From Caldisericota bacterium (lineage in GTDB: Bacteria; Caldisericota; Caldisericia; Caldisericales; Caldisericaceae), in assembly GCA_030621215.1 (NCBI GenBank), contig JAUXIC010000002.1, positions 1-58,029 of the forward strand: a DNA stretch of 58,029 nt. The letters run 5' to 3'. How positions within the stretch are numbered: position 1 is the first letter of the stretch; every line of letters begins with the position of its first letter. Both the position numbers and the translations under genes were made by a program. Under the pieces are notes generated by a model. The model did no database searches. It was not told the DNA's origin and saw nothing but the letters and a program-made list of their open reading frames with translations. Below are positions 19,901-28,886 of this stretch, piece after piece.

Positions 19901-22134
19901 ACAATCGTTTCAGCCTCGCATATCTTTACTCTGAGCGTTCTCGGGGCATGCCAGAAATTGTGGATGGTGCCAGAGATTGAGAAGAAGCAAGGCATGAACA
20001 ATAGTGGAGGAGTAGTAATGGTGATAGTTACCTCAACGCTTTTTTCACTGGAAAGACCACGATTCTTATAACCATCGATAGCTTCTGCCTGATAGGTTAA
20101 TGTGCCATTGTCATAAGGGCCACCAGTATAAATGCACTCCCAATATTTTCTTCCTTCCTTATCTGTTTTCTCAAATCCCGGAGTGCACTCTTTAACTTGT
20201 ACATCATTTACGAAGATTAATATCTTGCTAACACCTGTATTATCTGTTGCATGGGCAGTAAAGGTTATTTCATCGGCAGTGGTGACCTCCGAAGGAGAGT
20301 AAGTAATCGTTACCTTTGGTGGGGCAGTATCTGTTGGGCATTTACACGTCTTTTCAAGGCAGTTGTTTTGTTCATTGGATTCCTTTAATTTGTTATAACC
20401 ATCGGCACATATTTTTACCCTTATATCCTTAGATGCAGGCCATTTGTATTCTTTGACCCATGAACTATATGTCATTCCAGGTTTCAAATCAGCACTAACC
20501 AGGTCGTGAGTTACTTCTTTCCCATCCACAAATAAGGTTATTGAATGCCCTCCTTTTGCTGTTTCTTCCCCGATGTTCTTTAACACATAACCTATTCTAC
20601 TGTTTTCCCTATCACATTTGATTTCGTCGATTATGAGGTCTGGTAGTTTTTCTTCAGTGTACCATGTTACTTCCAAACAATTATTTTCCTCATTTTCTTC
20701 TTCTATATTTTTATCTGAGTCGGCACAAACCTTTACAGTATCCTTAGGTGGTGTTGGGGTATAGGAATAACTAAATTCTCTGCTCAGCTCTTCTCCTGCT
20801 TTTATATATACTTTGACATAGTCTTTTATGATAAATTCCTCATTGATGTACAGTGCATTATAAAAATAGGATTCTGTCCCCGTGCTTCCTTGATTCTTCA
20901 CCTTATACTGTATTGTCCCTCCTGTTTTGAGTCTTGTGATTTCAGTAATTACAAGGTCAGCCCTTTTGCAGGAACATTGGAAAGCAACATTTACAACTTG
21001 ATTTGAAACAACATTCACCAGTTTATACGAAGGGGTAAAGGTGCAGTTTTTCTTTGATGGTACAACCTTATAATTATCAGGCGCTAGTATAAGTCCCGTG
21101 GAGTATGTATGTTTTTCATTGCTGTATCCACTTATTACAAGTTTTTCGCTGGAATTGTATATTTCAACCTTGGTATCTTTGCATCCTGTATCTACTTTTA
21201 TTCCACCCGGAGATATAGTCTTTGTTAGACAGTTATTACCTTCATTGCTTTCATCAATACTCTGGCTGACATCTGCACAGACCTTTAACGTGTGTGTACC
21301 TTGCGGAGGTTGATAAGAGTAGCTACCGAAGGATCTCTCAATTTCCTCGTTAGGGTTTAATATCTGGGTGATTGTATCCTGAGAGATAGATTTGTTATTC
21401 AGATAAAGGCTATTTGTAAAAGAAATTGGTGTTTTAGGAGCTGTTGGCGCATCTCCAATGTTCTTAATTTTGTAGTGGATTACTCCACTTTTATTCCATA
21501 GGTCAGTAATTACAAGGTCTGGATATTTTTTTGTATAAAGGATTTCAGCTTCTGCCCAGCCAGCCCAATCCTGTGCCGAGCTTTTCCCACCTGCGCTTAC
21601 GTAGAGGATGAATTTTCCATTTTTTCCTTGATACTCTGAAAGATCAATAGTTTCTGTTTCAACTTTTTCTGTATATCTCTTATATTTTTCAAAGATAGTT
21701 ATTGGTTGTCCAGTGTAATTAAAAAAAACTCTGTAGATTACTCCGTCTGTTCCTGTTGCTTCCTTCAAGAATCCTATCTTTAATGAAAGTTTTGCACCAG
21801 TTGGAACTGTTAAATTCGGATAAGTTCCCATTATATAACCATTTTCCTTCCATTCAGGATGAGTTTCAAGAATCTTCGCATATTTTTTGTTATTCTCCAT
21901 ATAGCTATTTGTTTGCCATAAGGCAAAACCCCTACTGTCAGAGGCAGAACCGGGAAATGGAAGATAGCCTGCACCACTTTGCCATACTGCTTTATCTGCA
22001 TTCTGAACAAAATCGTAGAAAGTGACGAGAGAAAGATTCTTTTCTTTTCCTGAAATAGCAAAAACACCAGCCGAAGCAGAAACCATAAGTGATACAATAA
22101 CGAAAAAGACAATAAATCTTTCAAATCTTTTCAT
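16972..22134 (-). CDS. Giant secreted multidomain protein: CARDB repeats, Ig-like domain, transglutaminase-like domain, ConA-like (DUF1349-type) domain, FG-GAP/VCBS repeats
   Basis: 1720 aa with signal peptide; CARDB (PDLVITDL...VCADVSQSIDESNEGNNCL and similar x3), SCDDGIQNQGETGIDCGGPCPSQC, YGDCEDFGILEAALLRSLGV...PGHSFNIVY, repeated DFNGDGKDDVAAV/DFDGDGTDDIITF. Confidence 0.8.
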   Translation of the reverse strand: MKRFERFIVFFVIVSLMVSASAGVFAISGKEKNLSLVTFYDFVQNADKAVWQSGAGYLPFPGSASDSRGFALWQTNSYMENNKKYAKILETHPEWKENGYIMGTYPNLTVPTGAKLSLKIGFLKEATGTDGVIYRVFFNYTGQPITIFEKYKRYTEKVETETIDLSEYQGKNGKFILYVSAGGKSSAQDWAGWAEAEILYTKKYPDLVITDLWNKSGVIHYKIKNIGDAPTAPKTPISFTNSLYLNNKSISQDTITQILNPNEEIERSFGSYSYQPPQGTHTLKVCADVSQSIDESNEGNNCLTKTISPGGIKVDTGCKDTKVEIYNSSEKLVISGYSNEKHTYSTGLILAPDNYKVVPSKKNCTFTPSYKLVNVVSNQVVNVAFQCSCKRADLVITEITRLKTGGTIQYKVKNQGSTGTESYFYNALYINEEFIIKDYVKVYIKAGEELSREFSYSYTPTPPKDTVKVCADSDKNIEEENEENNCLEVTWYTEEKLPDLIIDEIKCDRENSRIGYVLKNIGEETAKGGHSITLFVDGKEVTHDLVSADLKPGMTYSSWVKEYKWPASKDIRVKICADGYNKLKESNEQNNCLEKTCKCPTDTAPPKVTITYSPSEVTTADEITFTAHATDNTGVSKILIFVNDVQVKECTPGFEKTDKEGRKYWECIYTGGPYDNGTLTYQAEAIDGYKNRGLSSEKSVEVTITITTPPLLFMPCFFSISGTIHNFWHAPRTLRVKICEAETIVLTSPDPLTGVLLPPMTQCKEGGNVWYADVTQQFMGDLPSGDMYYSLGGFCPGEYILVPVRSLIRGPAMCEWQGSWQAAKGQVVTIESSSAEGFDFTFEPLDSSAPTVSNILAEPEHPGMDEDVAVTILAEDNQGIASIWERTETVDMDGIVHPGRWRSLTISPGLEGSTAGAQFSITDDRLMQATVEVKVCDIGGNSYKKLKVILFGSCDDGIQNQGETGIDCGGPCPSQCIDCLFDWVIGTGPSAYLYSPGEISVINARANEALQEYADHLHDDYGQDVVVTDLDTSDEYIDAISWWVAKNMGYRGDSINEKCCNDVQHLDYDPDDYGHGDFPQTAYYTLEHSGCNDCNGITHTEDDEERTWHPDPSKRFYGDCEDFGILEAALLRSLGVSYRCIFSAEQPGHSFNIVYYKGRYRVLEPQANDKHCKYYGPYNLWNDKIGSFACSDFDEVRPWEYTMNYPGCEHPSVLVSGGSFGEKRLWLDWNGWGENIQPGVYDFNGDGKDDVAAVRVASDGQTKFWFTSNGNSLVKNFAESVTGDSNKEFYVTSSVTGIKIVRGTVLGATESVKRYGRVESPDSRNMVRFQRSEGNEELMGNVYVCHDWATSPKIYLLNNSLRIEVPDSTTYNHWSNVDRAPQLRYNIGPGDWSIETELRVSDYRATHHAGLMVYFEEDDIIYWGLHNGMGGEHLKIERSGEGSLGERAGIWTRDKVYLKITKEGTEYSFFYKDRDSSIWTLLETVSVAETPTKVGLLLKTWQPTAITAAFDYFDFSTDYSTFHDDFNRLSIGSNWAIYRAILTKWRSDFCSGDEIPFVADFDGDGTDDIITFKRSEGNVYVALSEPEKFCFGESLLWHNNFCLGNEIPAIGDFNGDGKMDIVTFNRDTGQVFVALSTIFGFYGDGWLWTSDFCHSGDTPFIGDFNGDGRDDIAYLSVDDGRARIWVALTVPSSITYGCHGGNICGQATFYTKAYWPDICP

Positions 22135-22154
22135 TTTGTACCTCCTATTAATTT

Positions 22155-22403
22155 TTAAAAAAGGATAATGTAATTGAGCTTAAGTCTCAGAGCGAGAAGG
22201 CAGCACGAGTAAGTGCAGAGAAAAGGATAATTTTTTATTTTAGATAAATTGCTGGTTCGTATGGATAGGTTACTGTATTTTATAAATGGTTTAGATCTGT
22301 AGCAGCACTGTAAAAAACATTCACACTTCCCCAAAAACGAAATCCATAGAATTATTGCTAATACCACCAAAATTATTAGCCCTACTGCTAAAAATTTTTT
22401 CAT
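22155..22403 (-). CDS. Small hypothetical protein with N-terminal signal/TM (possibly decayed)
   Basis: MKKFLAVGLIILVVLAIILWISFLGKCEC; SD AGGAAAG upstream; no recognisable domain. Confidence 0.3.
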   Translation of the reverse strand: MKKFLAVGLIILVVLAIILWISFLGKCECFLQCCYRSKPFIKYSNLSIRTSNLSKIKNYPFLCTYSCCLLALRLKLNYIILF

Positions 22404-22663
22404 TTTTTCTTTCCTGATGAATAATTTTCCTTTATTCAGGAATTAAAGATATTTTAACCTTTTTTTGTATATTTGTCAAGCAAGTTTTTCTGTAAAATGG
22501 CCATCATTTGATTCGATACTAAATACCTGTGATAAAATAACTAAATACTTGATTTTGTGGCTCTCTTTTGATATACAATGATATTGATACTAAATTTCTG
22601 TCGGAAAAAATAATAGAAAAAGGTAAGAAGAAACCACTGAATTTTAACCAATTCTTTGCTGTC

Positions 22664-22691
22664 TTTAACTTGTAGAAAATCCTGCTATAAT
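22664..22691 (+). promoter_or_regulatory. Promoter of fhs, TTTAAC-16-TATAAT
   Basis: -35 22664-22669; -10 22686-22691; GAGGAGG follows. Confidence 0.45.
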
Positions 22692-22719
22692 TATGAGTAG
22701 TAAAATTTGAGGAGGCGTG

Positions 22720-24387
22720 ATGCTGGATCTGGAAATTGCACAAAATGCAAAAATGAAGTGCATAAAAGAAGTTGCAGAAGATATCGGACTTAAAGATAGT
22801 GAGATAAGCTTGTACGGAAAGCATATCGCCAAAGTAGACCTTGCTACCTATAAGAATAGAGTAAAGAGAACGGATGGAAAATTAATCTTTGTCACTGCCA
22901 TAACTCCTACACCGGCAGGAGAGGGAAAGACTACCACGACGATAGGATTAGCGGATGCATTGAATGATTTAGGTCAAAAGTCAATGGCAGTGATTAGAGA
23001 ACCTTCATTGGGTCCTGTATTTGGCGTAAAGGGAGGAGCAGCCGGGGGAGGTTACGCACAGGTTGTGCCAATGGAAGAAATAAACCTGCAGTTTACCGGG
23101 GATATCCCTGCAGTAGATGCTGCTCATAACCTTCTTGCCGCAATGATTGACAATCATATTTATCACGGGAACAAATTAGGAATTGATATAGGACACATTG
23201 CCTGGGGAAGAACGGTGGATATGAATGACAGGGCTCTCCGCAAGGTACAGGTGGGATTAGATAGCACATCCAGTGATTATCCGCGTGAAACAAGATTTGA
23301 TATTACAGCTGCATCTGAAATTATGGCAATTCTCTGCCTTGCACGGAACTTAGAGGATCTAAAACAGCGTATCGCACGCATTATTATAGGATTTACCAAA
23401 GAGAAGAAGCCAGTTACCGCAAAGGATTTAAATGTAGCAGGTGCAATGGCTATTGTATTGCGCAATGCAATTAAGCCCAATCTTGTGCAGACCATTGAAA
23501 ATCATCCTGTATTTGTTCATGGGGGGCCGTTTGCAAATATTGCACATGGTGCAAGCACGCTCACTTCTATAAAGCTTGCATTAAAATTATCTGATTATGT
23601 GGTCACCGAGGGTGGTTTTGCGTCTGATCTTGGAGGAGAGAAGTTTATGGATATTGTTAGCAGGGCAGGCGGTTTTAACCCTTCTGTTGTCGTGATTGTT
23701 GCAACGATCAGGGCATTAAAGATGCATGGCGGATTACGTAAAAATGAATTAAAGGAAGAGAATATTGAAGCTTTACAGAGAGGGCTTCCTAACCTTTCTA
23801 AACATATCGAAAATATGCAATTATTCGGACTGCCTGTGGTTGTTGCATTAAATAAATTTAGCACAGACACAGACAGGGAAATAGCTATTGTTGAGGCATT
23901 TGTTAAAGCTAACGGCGTACGGTTTGCTGTTTCAAATGTCTGGGAAAGCGGCGGCAAAGGCGGGAAAACCCTTGGCGCAGAAGTACTGGATGCTGCCAGA
24001 AATGATGAAAATCATTTTCATTTTCTTTATAAACTGGACACATCCATTAAGGAGAAAATTAGCTCAATTGCCTGCAATATGTATGGCGCAAAGAACATTA
24101 TATATACAGAAAAGGCAGAGAGTGCGTTACGGCTTATTGATGAACTCAATTACAGCGGCTTGCCAGTGTGCATAGCAAAAACTCAATTGTCACTGTCGGA
24201 TAATTCAAAATTGAAAGGAAGGCCGGAAGGATTTGACGTGACAATCCGGGATGTAAGGCTTTCTTCAGGCGCAGGATTTATTGTGCCCATGGCAGGCAAT
24301 ATAATGACGATGCCAGGACTTCCTGGAATTCCAGCTGCTGAGAGCATGGATATCACAGAAGAAGGGGAGATAACGGGTTTATTCTAA
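22720..24387 (+). CDS. fhs: Formate--tetrahydrofolate ligase (ATG at 22720 after GAGGAGG; GTG at 22717 alternative)
   Basis: ITPTPAGEGKTTTTIGLADAL, REPSLGPVFGVKGGAAGGGYAQVVPMEEINLQFTGD. Confidence 0.97.
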   Translation: MLDLEIAQNAKMKCIKEVAEDIGLKDSEISLYGKHIAKVDLATYKNRVKRTDGKLIFVTAITPTPAGEGKTTTTIGLADALNDLGQKSMAVIREPSLGPVFGVKGGAAGGGYAQVVPMEEINLQFTGDIPAVDAAHNLLAAMIDNHIYHGNKLGIDIGHIAWGRTVDMNDRALRKVQVGLDSTSSDYPRETRFDITAASEIMAILCLARNLEDLKQRIARIIIGFTKEKKPVTAKDLNVAGAMAIVLRNAIKPNLVQTIENHPVFVHGGPFANIAHGASTLTSIKLALKLSDYVVTEGGFASDLGGEKFMDIVSRAGGFNPSVVVIVATIRALKMHGGLRKNELKEENIEALQRGLPNLSKHIENMQLFGLPVVVALNKFSTDTDREIAIVEAFVKANGVRFAVSNVWESGGKGGKTLGAEVLDAARNDENHFHFLYKLDTSIKEKISSIACNMYGAKNIIYTEKAESALRLIDELNYSGLPVCIAKTQLSLSDNSKLKGRPEGFDVTIRDVRLSSGAGFIVPMAGNIMTMPGLPGIPAAESMDITEEGEITGLF

Positions 24388-27300
24388 TGCACCTCGAAGA
24401 GATCAGGATATATGGTTTTAAAACTTTTAAGGACAATGTAAGAATTGTTCTCTCTCCAAAGGTTACTTGTATTGTAGGGCCGAATGGTTCAGGTAAAAGC
24501 AATATTGTTGATGCAGTAAGATGGGCATTGGGCGAACAGCGTCTTTCTTTATTAAGGGCGAAAGAAACGCCCGATCTTATATTTTCCGGGTCTGCTTTTA
24601 AAAAGCAGCTCAGTGTAGCTTCAGTCAAACTTATTTTTAATAACGAAGATCATTTGCTTGCTCTCAAAACTCCACGGGTTGTCATAGAAAGGCGATTATA
24701 TAGATCAAGGGAATCACATTATTTTGTTAACGACGAGGAAATGCGCCTTCAGGATGTCATGGGATTGTTTTATTCCGCAAAAATATATGGCCACATGTAT
24801 GCAATTGTGGGGCAGGGAAAGGTTGAAGCCCTGCTGCTTGAGAGGCCGGAACAGAAAAAAACCCTGATTGACCAAGTTGCGGGGGTAGAGATTTTTAAAA
24901 AGAAAAAAAGAGAAGCTTTACGCGAGCTTGAGAAGGCTGAAGAGAATCTTTTGAGAGTGAAGGATCGTTTTCAGGAGTTAAAAAAGACGGCAACACGTAT
25001 TTCTACTGAAGCAAAGAAGGCACATTTGTATTATACAGTGAAAGACAGGTTAAAGCGCCTTGAAGACACTATGCTAAATAGTGAAATTCAACAGGCTGAA
25101 AAAGAAGTTACCCGGCTTAAATCTGGCATTGAAGAAATTAACAGAAGGTTAGAGCATATTGCGAACAGTTTAGCTGAAAAAACGGTAGAAGAAGCAGAGG
25201 TTTTGAAAAAGGAAGAAGATATCAAAAATGATAAAAACAGTTTGCGGAACGAGAAAGAAAAAATTCTTATTGAGGAGACAAAACTCCGTGAAAAAGAGAA
25301 ATACTTAAAAGAGAAAAAAGAAAACTTTGCAGCAAAAAAAGAAAACTTTACCCAGAAAATAAAAGATGGAGATTGTAAAGTGGCTTCTCTTACTGAAGAC
25401 GTGGGGAATTTATCCAGAAAAATGGATAATCTTATAGAGATGATAAAAAAAGAAAAAGAAGAAATACAGAGTATAGAGAAAAAGATATCTGAAATGAAAA
25501 TTTCTGTGATGCCGCTCATCGAAGAAGCCCGGGAGAATGAAAAAGTGCTCGAATCCATAAGAGAAGAGAGAATCAAAAATGAAAAACTGCTTTCTGTCGT
25601 TGAATTTGATATGAGCCGTATAGAAGAGGAGATTAACGAGTTGGAGATCAATATGCTGGACGTGGAAAAACTCGAAGAGTTGGATATAGCGACTATTAAA
25701 GACAGGACAGAAAAGGCATACCTAACAAAAAAAGAATTAGAGATGGAGAGGAAAAAACTGGAAGAGCAGATTCTTCTGCTTGATTATGAAATAAAATCGG
25801 ATGCAAAATTTATTAATGAGAAAGATACTACAAGAAAGAGACATTATGAAGAGGGCACACTGGGGAATTTGCTGCACCTGAAAGAAAGTATGCCAGGCAT
25901 AGAGGAAGAGTTAAAAATGAAAATTCTTTCTTCGGTAAAAGAGTTAAGCAAAAAAGAAAACGGGAAATTTTTTATAGAAGATGATCTGGTTGATATAAAA
26001 GAAAAAGAAGTGGACGGGGTGAGGCCGCTGTCTTTTGTTGTTCATGAAAGTAAGGGTTTTTTAAAAGGCATGTATGCTGCGGAAAGTTTGGCAACTGGAA
26101 GAGCATTTTTTAAAGAATATTATGATAAACTTTTTATCAAAAAAGTTATCACCAAGGATGGATTTGTATTATATTCTCCGTATGAAGTATGGTGCAAGGA
26201 CGACCTTGCAGTACAGGAAAAAATAAAAGAACTCGATAAAAAGAAGAAACAGAATAGTTTTTTAAAAGAGAAGCTGAAACACAATGATTTAGAAATATCA
26301 AAGGCTAATGATTTAATCTTTTCACTTCAGAAAGAGCTTGATAGAGGAAACGAAATAAATGCAAGGAGAAATGAGTTAATTGAAACGGAAAAAAGGATAT
26401 CTGTTTTAACTAAAAAACTTAGAGAAAAGGAAAAAGAGAAGGAATCTATAAAGGCAAAAATTCGTTCCCTTTTAAACAAAACAGGAGCGGAGAACAAGAG
26501 CGAAACCCTGATTGATAAGGAGCAGAGCATGCGTCTCTTGCAGGAGGATCTTCAGAGGAAGGTACTGAGAGTAACCGAGGATAAGTACAAGCTTGAGAAA
26601 ATCTCAGATGAAGCAGCGAGGATGAATGGGCAAATCAAATTTTACATCGGAGAGATAAATGAATTAAAAGGAGAGAGGGAGAAATTTCTGGAAGAGTTTG
26701 GAGAGATTGAAAATGAATTACATGGAATAGAAGAAGAGCTGCACAACATTTTTCTTAAGGTAAAGAAATTAGAAAATGAGAATAGCGTGCTGGACGGAAG
26801 AGAAAGTAAAGTTATACAGGAGAGGAAAAGAATCGCTGCAGAAGTTCTACGGTTAAATGGACAAAAGGAAGAACTGCTTAGAAAAATGGAAAAGCAGCGT
26901 ATTGCTGTGGCAGAGAAAAATATCCGCACAGAGAACCTAAAAAGCAGTATGGAAGAAAAAGAAATTGAAAGAAGGGAAATTGGATATGAAGTGGATAAGG
27001 ATAGATTAAAAGGAGAAATTAAGGAACTAAAAGAGAAAATGGAATCACTTGGCGCAATCGATTTCACAAGTTTAGAGGAAGAAGAAAAAGTCATGGAGGA
27101 ATTAAAAGAAAAGGAAACCGTTTATAAAGATGTATCAGGGTCGAAAAGGAAAATTGAAAAGTTTATAAAAGAGATGGACGGAAGAATAAAAGAAGAATTT
27201 GAAAACACCTTAAATCAGGTAGAAGAGCTTTTCTCTAAATTTTTCAGGAGAATGTTTCTTGGAGGAGAAGCAGGTATTGAGAGGTTTTACGATGATAGTG

Positions 27301-27641
27301 ACGAGGTGAAGGGCATTGAGCTGAATGTAAGGCTTCCCGGCCGGAAAAAACAGTCACTCCCGCTTCTTTCCGGCGGTGAAAAATCTTTGACTGCTCTTGC
27401 ATTTCTTTTTGCCATTTTTAATGTGAAACCAGCACCTTTTTATATCCTGGATGAGGTGGATGCAGCACTTGACGAGGATAACATAGAACGATTTGGAAAA
27501 CTGCTTGGCGAAGAAGCAGGCCTTGCCCAGTTTATTGTGATTACACATAACAAGGAGACGATGCAGAAGGCAGATATTCTGTACGGTATTACGATGGAGG
27601 ATGACGGTATATCCAAGGCAATTTCTTTAAAGATTGTTTGA
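24387..27641 (+). CDS. smc: Chromosome segregation protein SMC
   Basis: Walker A VGPNGSGKSNIVDAVRWALGEQ, long coiled coils, LLSGGEKSLTALAFLFAIF, PAPFYILDEVDAALDEDN. Confidence 0.96.
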   Translation: MHLEEIRIYGFKTFKDNVRIVLSPKVTCIVGPNGSGKSNIVDAVRWALGEQRLSLLRAKETPDLIFSGSAFKKQLSVASVKLIFNNEDHLLALKTPRVVIERRLYRSRESHYFVNDEEMRLQDVMGLFYSAKIYGHMYAIVGQGKVEALLLERPEQKKTLIDQVAGVEIFKKKKREALRELEKAEENLLRVKDRFQELKKTATRISTEAKKAHLYYTVKDRLKRLEDTMLNSEIQQAEKEVTRLKSGIEEINRRLEHIANSLAEKTVEEAEVLKKEEDIKNDKNSLRNEKEKILIEETKLREKEKYLKEKKENFAAKKENFTQKIKDGDCKVASLTEDVGNLSRKMDNLIEMIKKEKEEIQSIEKKISEMKISVMPLIEEARENEKVLESIREERIKNEKLLSVVEFDMSRIEEEINELEINMLDVEKLEELDIATIKDRTEKAYLTKKELEMERKKLEEQILLLDYEIKSDAKFINEKDTTRKRHYEEGTLGNLLHLKESMPGIEEELKMKILSSVKELSKKENGKFFIEDDLVDIKEKEVDGVRPLSFVVHESKGFLKGMYAAESLATGRAFFKEYYDKLFIKKVITKDGFVLYSPYEVWCKDDLAVQEKIKELDKKKKQNSFLKEKLKHNDLEISKANDLIFSLQKELDRGNEINARRNELIETEKRISVLTKKLREKEKEKESIKAKIRSLLNKTGAENKSETLIDKEQSMRLLQEDLQRKVLRVTEDKYKLEKISDEAARMNGQIKFYIGEINELKGEREKFLEEFGEIENELHGIEEELHNIFLKVKKLENENSVLDGRESKVIQERKRIAAEVLRLNGQKEELLRKMEKQRIAVAEKNIRTENLKSSMEEKEIERREIGYEVDKDRLKGEIKELKEKMESLGAIDFTSLEEEEKVMEELKEKETVYKDVSGSKRKIEKFIKEMDGRIKEEFENTLNQVEELFSKFFRRMFLGGEAGIERFYDDSDEVKGIELNVRLPGRKKQSLPLLSGGEKSLTALAFLFAIFNVKPAPFYILDEVDAALDEDNIERFGKLLGEEAGLAQFIVITHNKETMQKADILYGITMEDDGISKAISLKIV

Positions 27642-27678
27642 TTTTTTTTGGTTTTTTTTAACTTCCATCAAACGCACA

Positions 27679-27707
27679 TTGACAATATATATATCTGATG
27701 TTAAAAT
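27679..27707 (+). promoter_or_regulatory. Promoter TTGACA-17-TAAAAT upstream of aldolase
   Basis: -35 27679-27684; -10 27702-27707; SD GGAGG before ATG 27731. Confidence 0.55.
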
Positions 27708-27730
27708 GTATTAAAAATAGGAGGTTTAAT

Positions 27731-28816
27731 ATGGAAAAAGTTGCTTTAACTCCCGGAAAATTGAAAGGTCTTATAAAGCTTGCTGACAGTGAAGGAAAAT
27801 TCAGGATGCTTGCAATTGACCAGCGAGGGTCTTTGCAGAGCATGCTTGCTAAGGCAGTCGGCAAAGATAAAGAAGAAATAGGATACGATGATATGGCTCT
27901 TGCCAAACGACTTGTAGCCGAATATCTTTCTCCGTATTTTAGCGCTACACTTATGGACCCTCAGTTCGGTGTTTCTGAATCTTTAAAATATCTTGACAGG
28001 CATTCAGCTTTACTTATTGCGCGGGAAAAAAGTGGAACTGAATCTGCAGGATATAAGAACAACGAGAAAAAAACTGTTTTACTTGATCAATGGAATATTG
28101 GAAAAATTAAGCGGGCAGGAGCAGACGCCGTAAAGCTTCTTTTGTATTACAGGACTGATAATACAGAAGAAGTGAAGGAATATCAAGAGAATATAGTGAA
28201 AAAAGTAGGGGAGGAGTGTAAAAAATATGATTTGCCTTTTGTACTTGAGCCTGTAGGATATGCTTTCAGGGACGACGAACCTTCTACAAATTCTCCTGAA
28301 TTTGCATCTAAAAAACCGGAAATTGTGTTGGACATTGCCAGAGAATTTTCAAAGGAAGAATATGGAGTGGATATTCTCAAACTTGAATTCCCAGTCAATT
28401 TGAAATTTGCCGAAGAATTTCACAATGGTTATTTTGATGGAAAGCAGAGAAAGGCAGTGTATACCATTAAAGATGCAGAAAATGCCTGCTATGAAATTAC
28501 TAAAGTATCTCGTGTTCCCTGGGTTATTCTTAGTGCAGGGGTGGATATGGAGGAGTTTGTTTACAATGTAGAGATTGCTTCTAAAGAAGGAGCATCTGGT
28601 TTTCTTGCAGGAAGAGCTGTGTGGAAAGATTTTACAAAATATTTCCCGAATGAATCGGATATGGCTGTTTGGCTTAAGACTTCTGGTGTTGTCAATTATT
28701 ATAGACTGTATGAGGCAAGCAAGAAAGCGGTTCCTTTCTACGAGCATCAGCAATTTGGGAGTTTTGCGAATATTTCAATAAAAGGCACAGGAGAAGATTG
28801 GTATAAAACATTTTAA
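27731..28816 (+). CDS. Tagatose 1,6-diphosphate aldolase-like class I aldolase (LacD family)
   Basis: LADSEGKFRMLAIDQRGSLQSML, YLSPYFSATLMDPQFGV, VDILKLEFPVN, WVILSAGVDMEEF. Confidence 0.82.
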   Translation: MEKVALTPGKLKGLIKLADSEGKFRMLAIDQRGSLQSMLAKAVGKDKEEIGYDDMALAKRLVAEYLSPYFSATLMDPQFGVSESLKYLDRHSALLIAREKSGTESAGYKNNEKKTVLLDQWNIGKIKRAGADAVKLLLYYRTDNTEEVKEYQENIVKKVGEECKKYDLPFVLEPVGYAFRDDEPSTNSPEFASKKPEIVLDIAREFSKEEYGVDILKLEFPVNLKFAEEFHNGYFDGKQRKAVYTIKDAENACYEITKVSRVPWVILSAGVDMEEFVYNVEIASKEGASGFLAGRAVWKDFTKYFPNESDMAVWLKTSGVVNYYRLYEASKKAVPFYEHQQFGSFANISIKGTGEDWYKTF

Positions 28817-28886
28817 AGAGCAGTTGTTTTTAAACAGAAACGAATGAAAATGAAAAGCGAAATTTTTTATATTTACCTTGAGAAAC

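Noticed and set aside
16972-22134. Reading the giant protein as a Dockerin/cellulosome component
   Set aside because: The DFNGDGKDD motifs lack the paired dockerin Ca-binding helix pattern and occur as FG-GAP/VCBS-type repeats spread over the C-terminus.
25088-25651. 187-aa minus-strand ORF, Ser/Phe-rich
   Set aside because: Antisense shadow of the Glu/Lys-rich SMC coiled coil; low complexity and no RBS. The same applies to 26327-26530 and 26642-27094.
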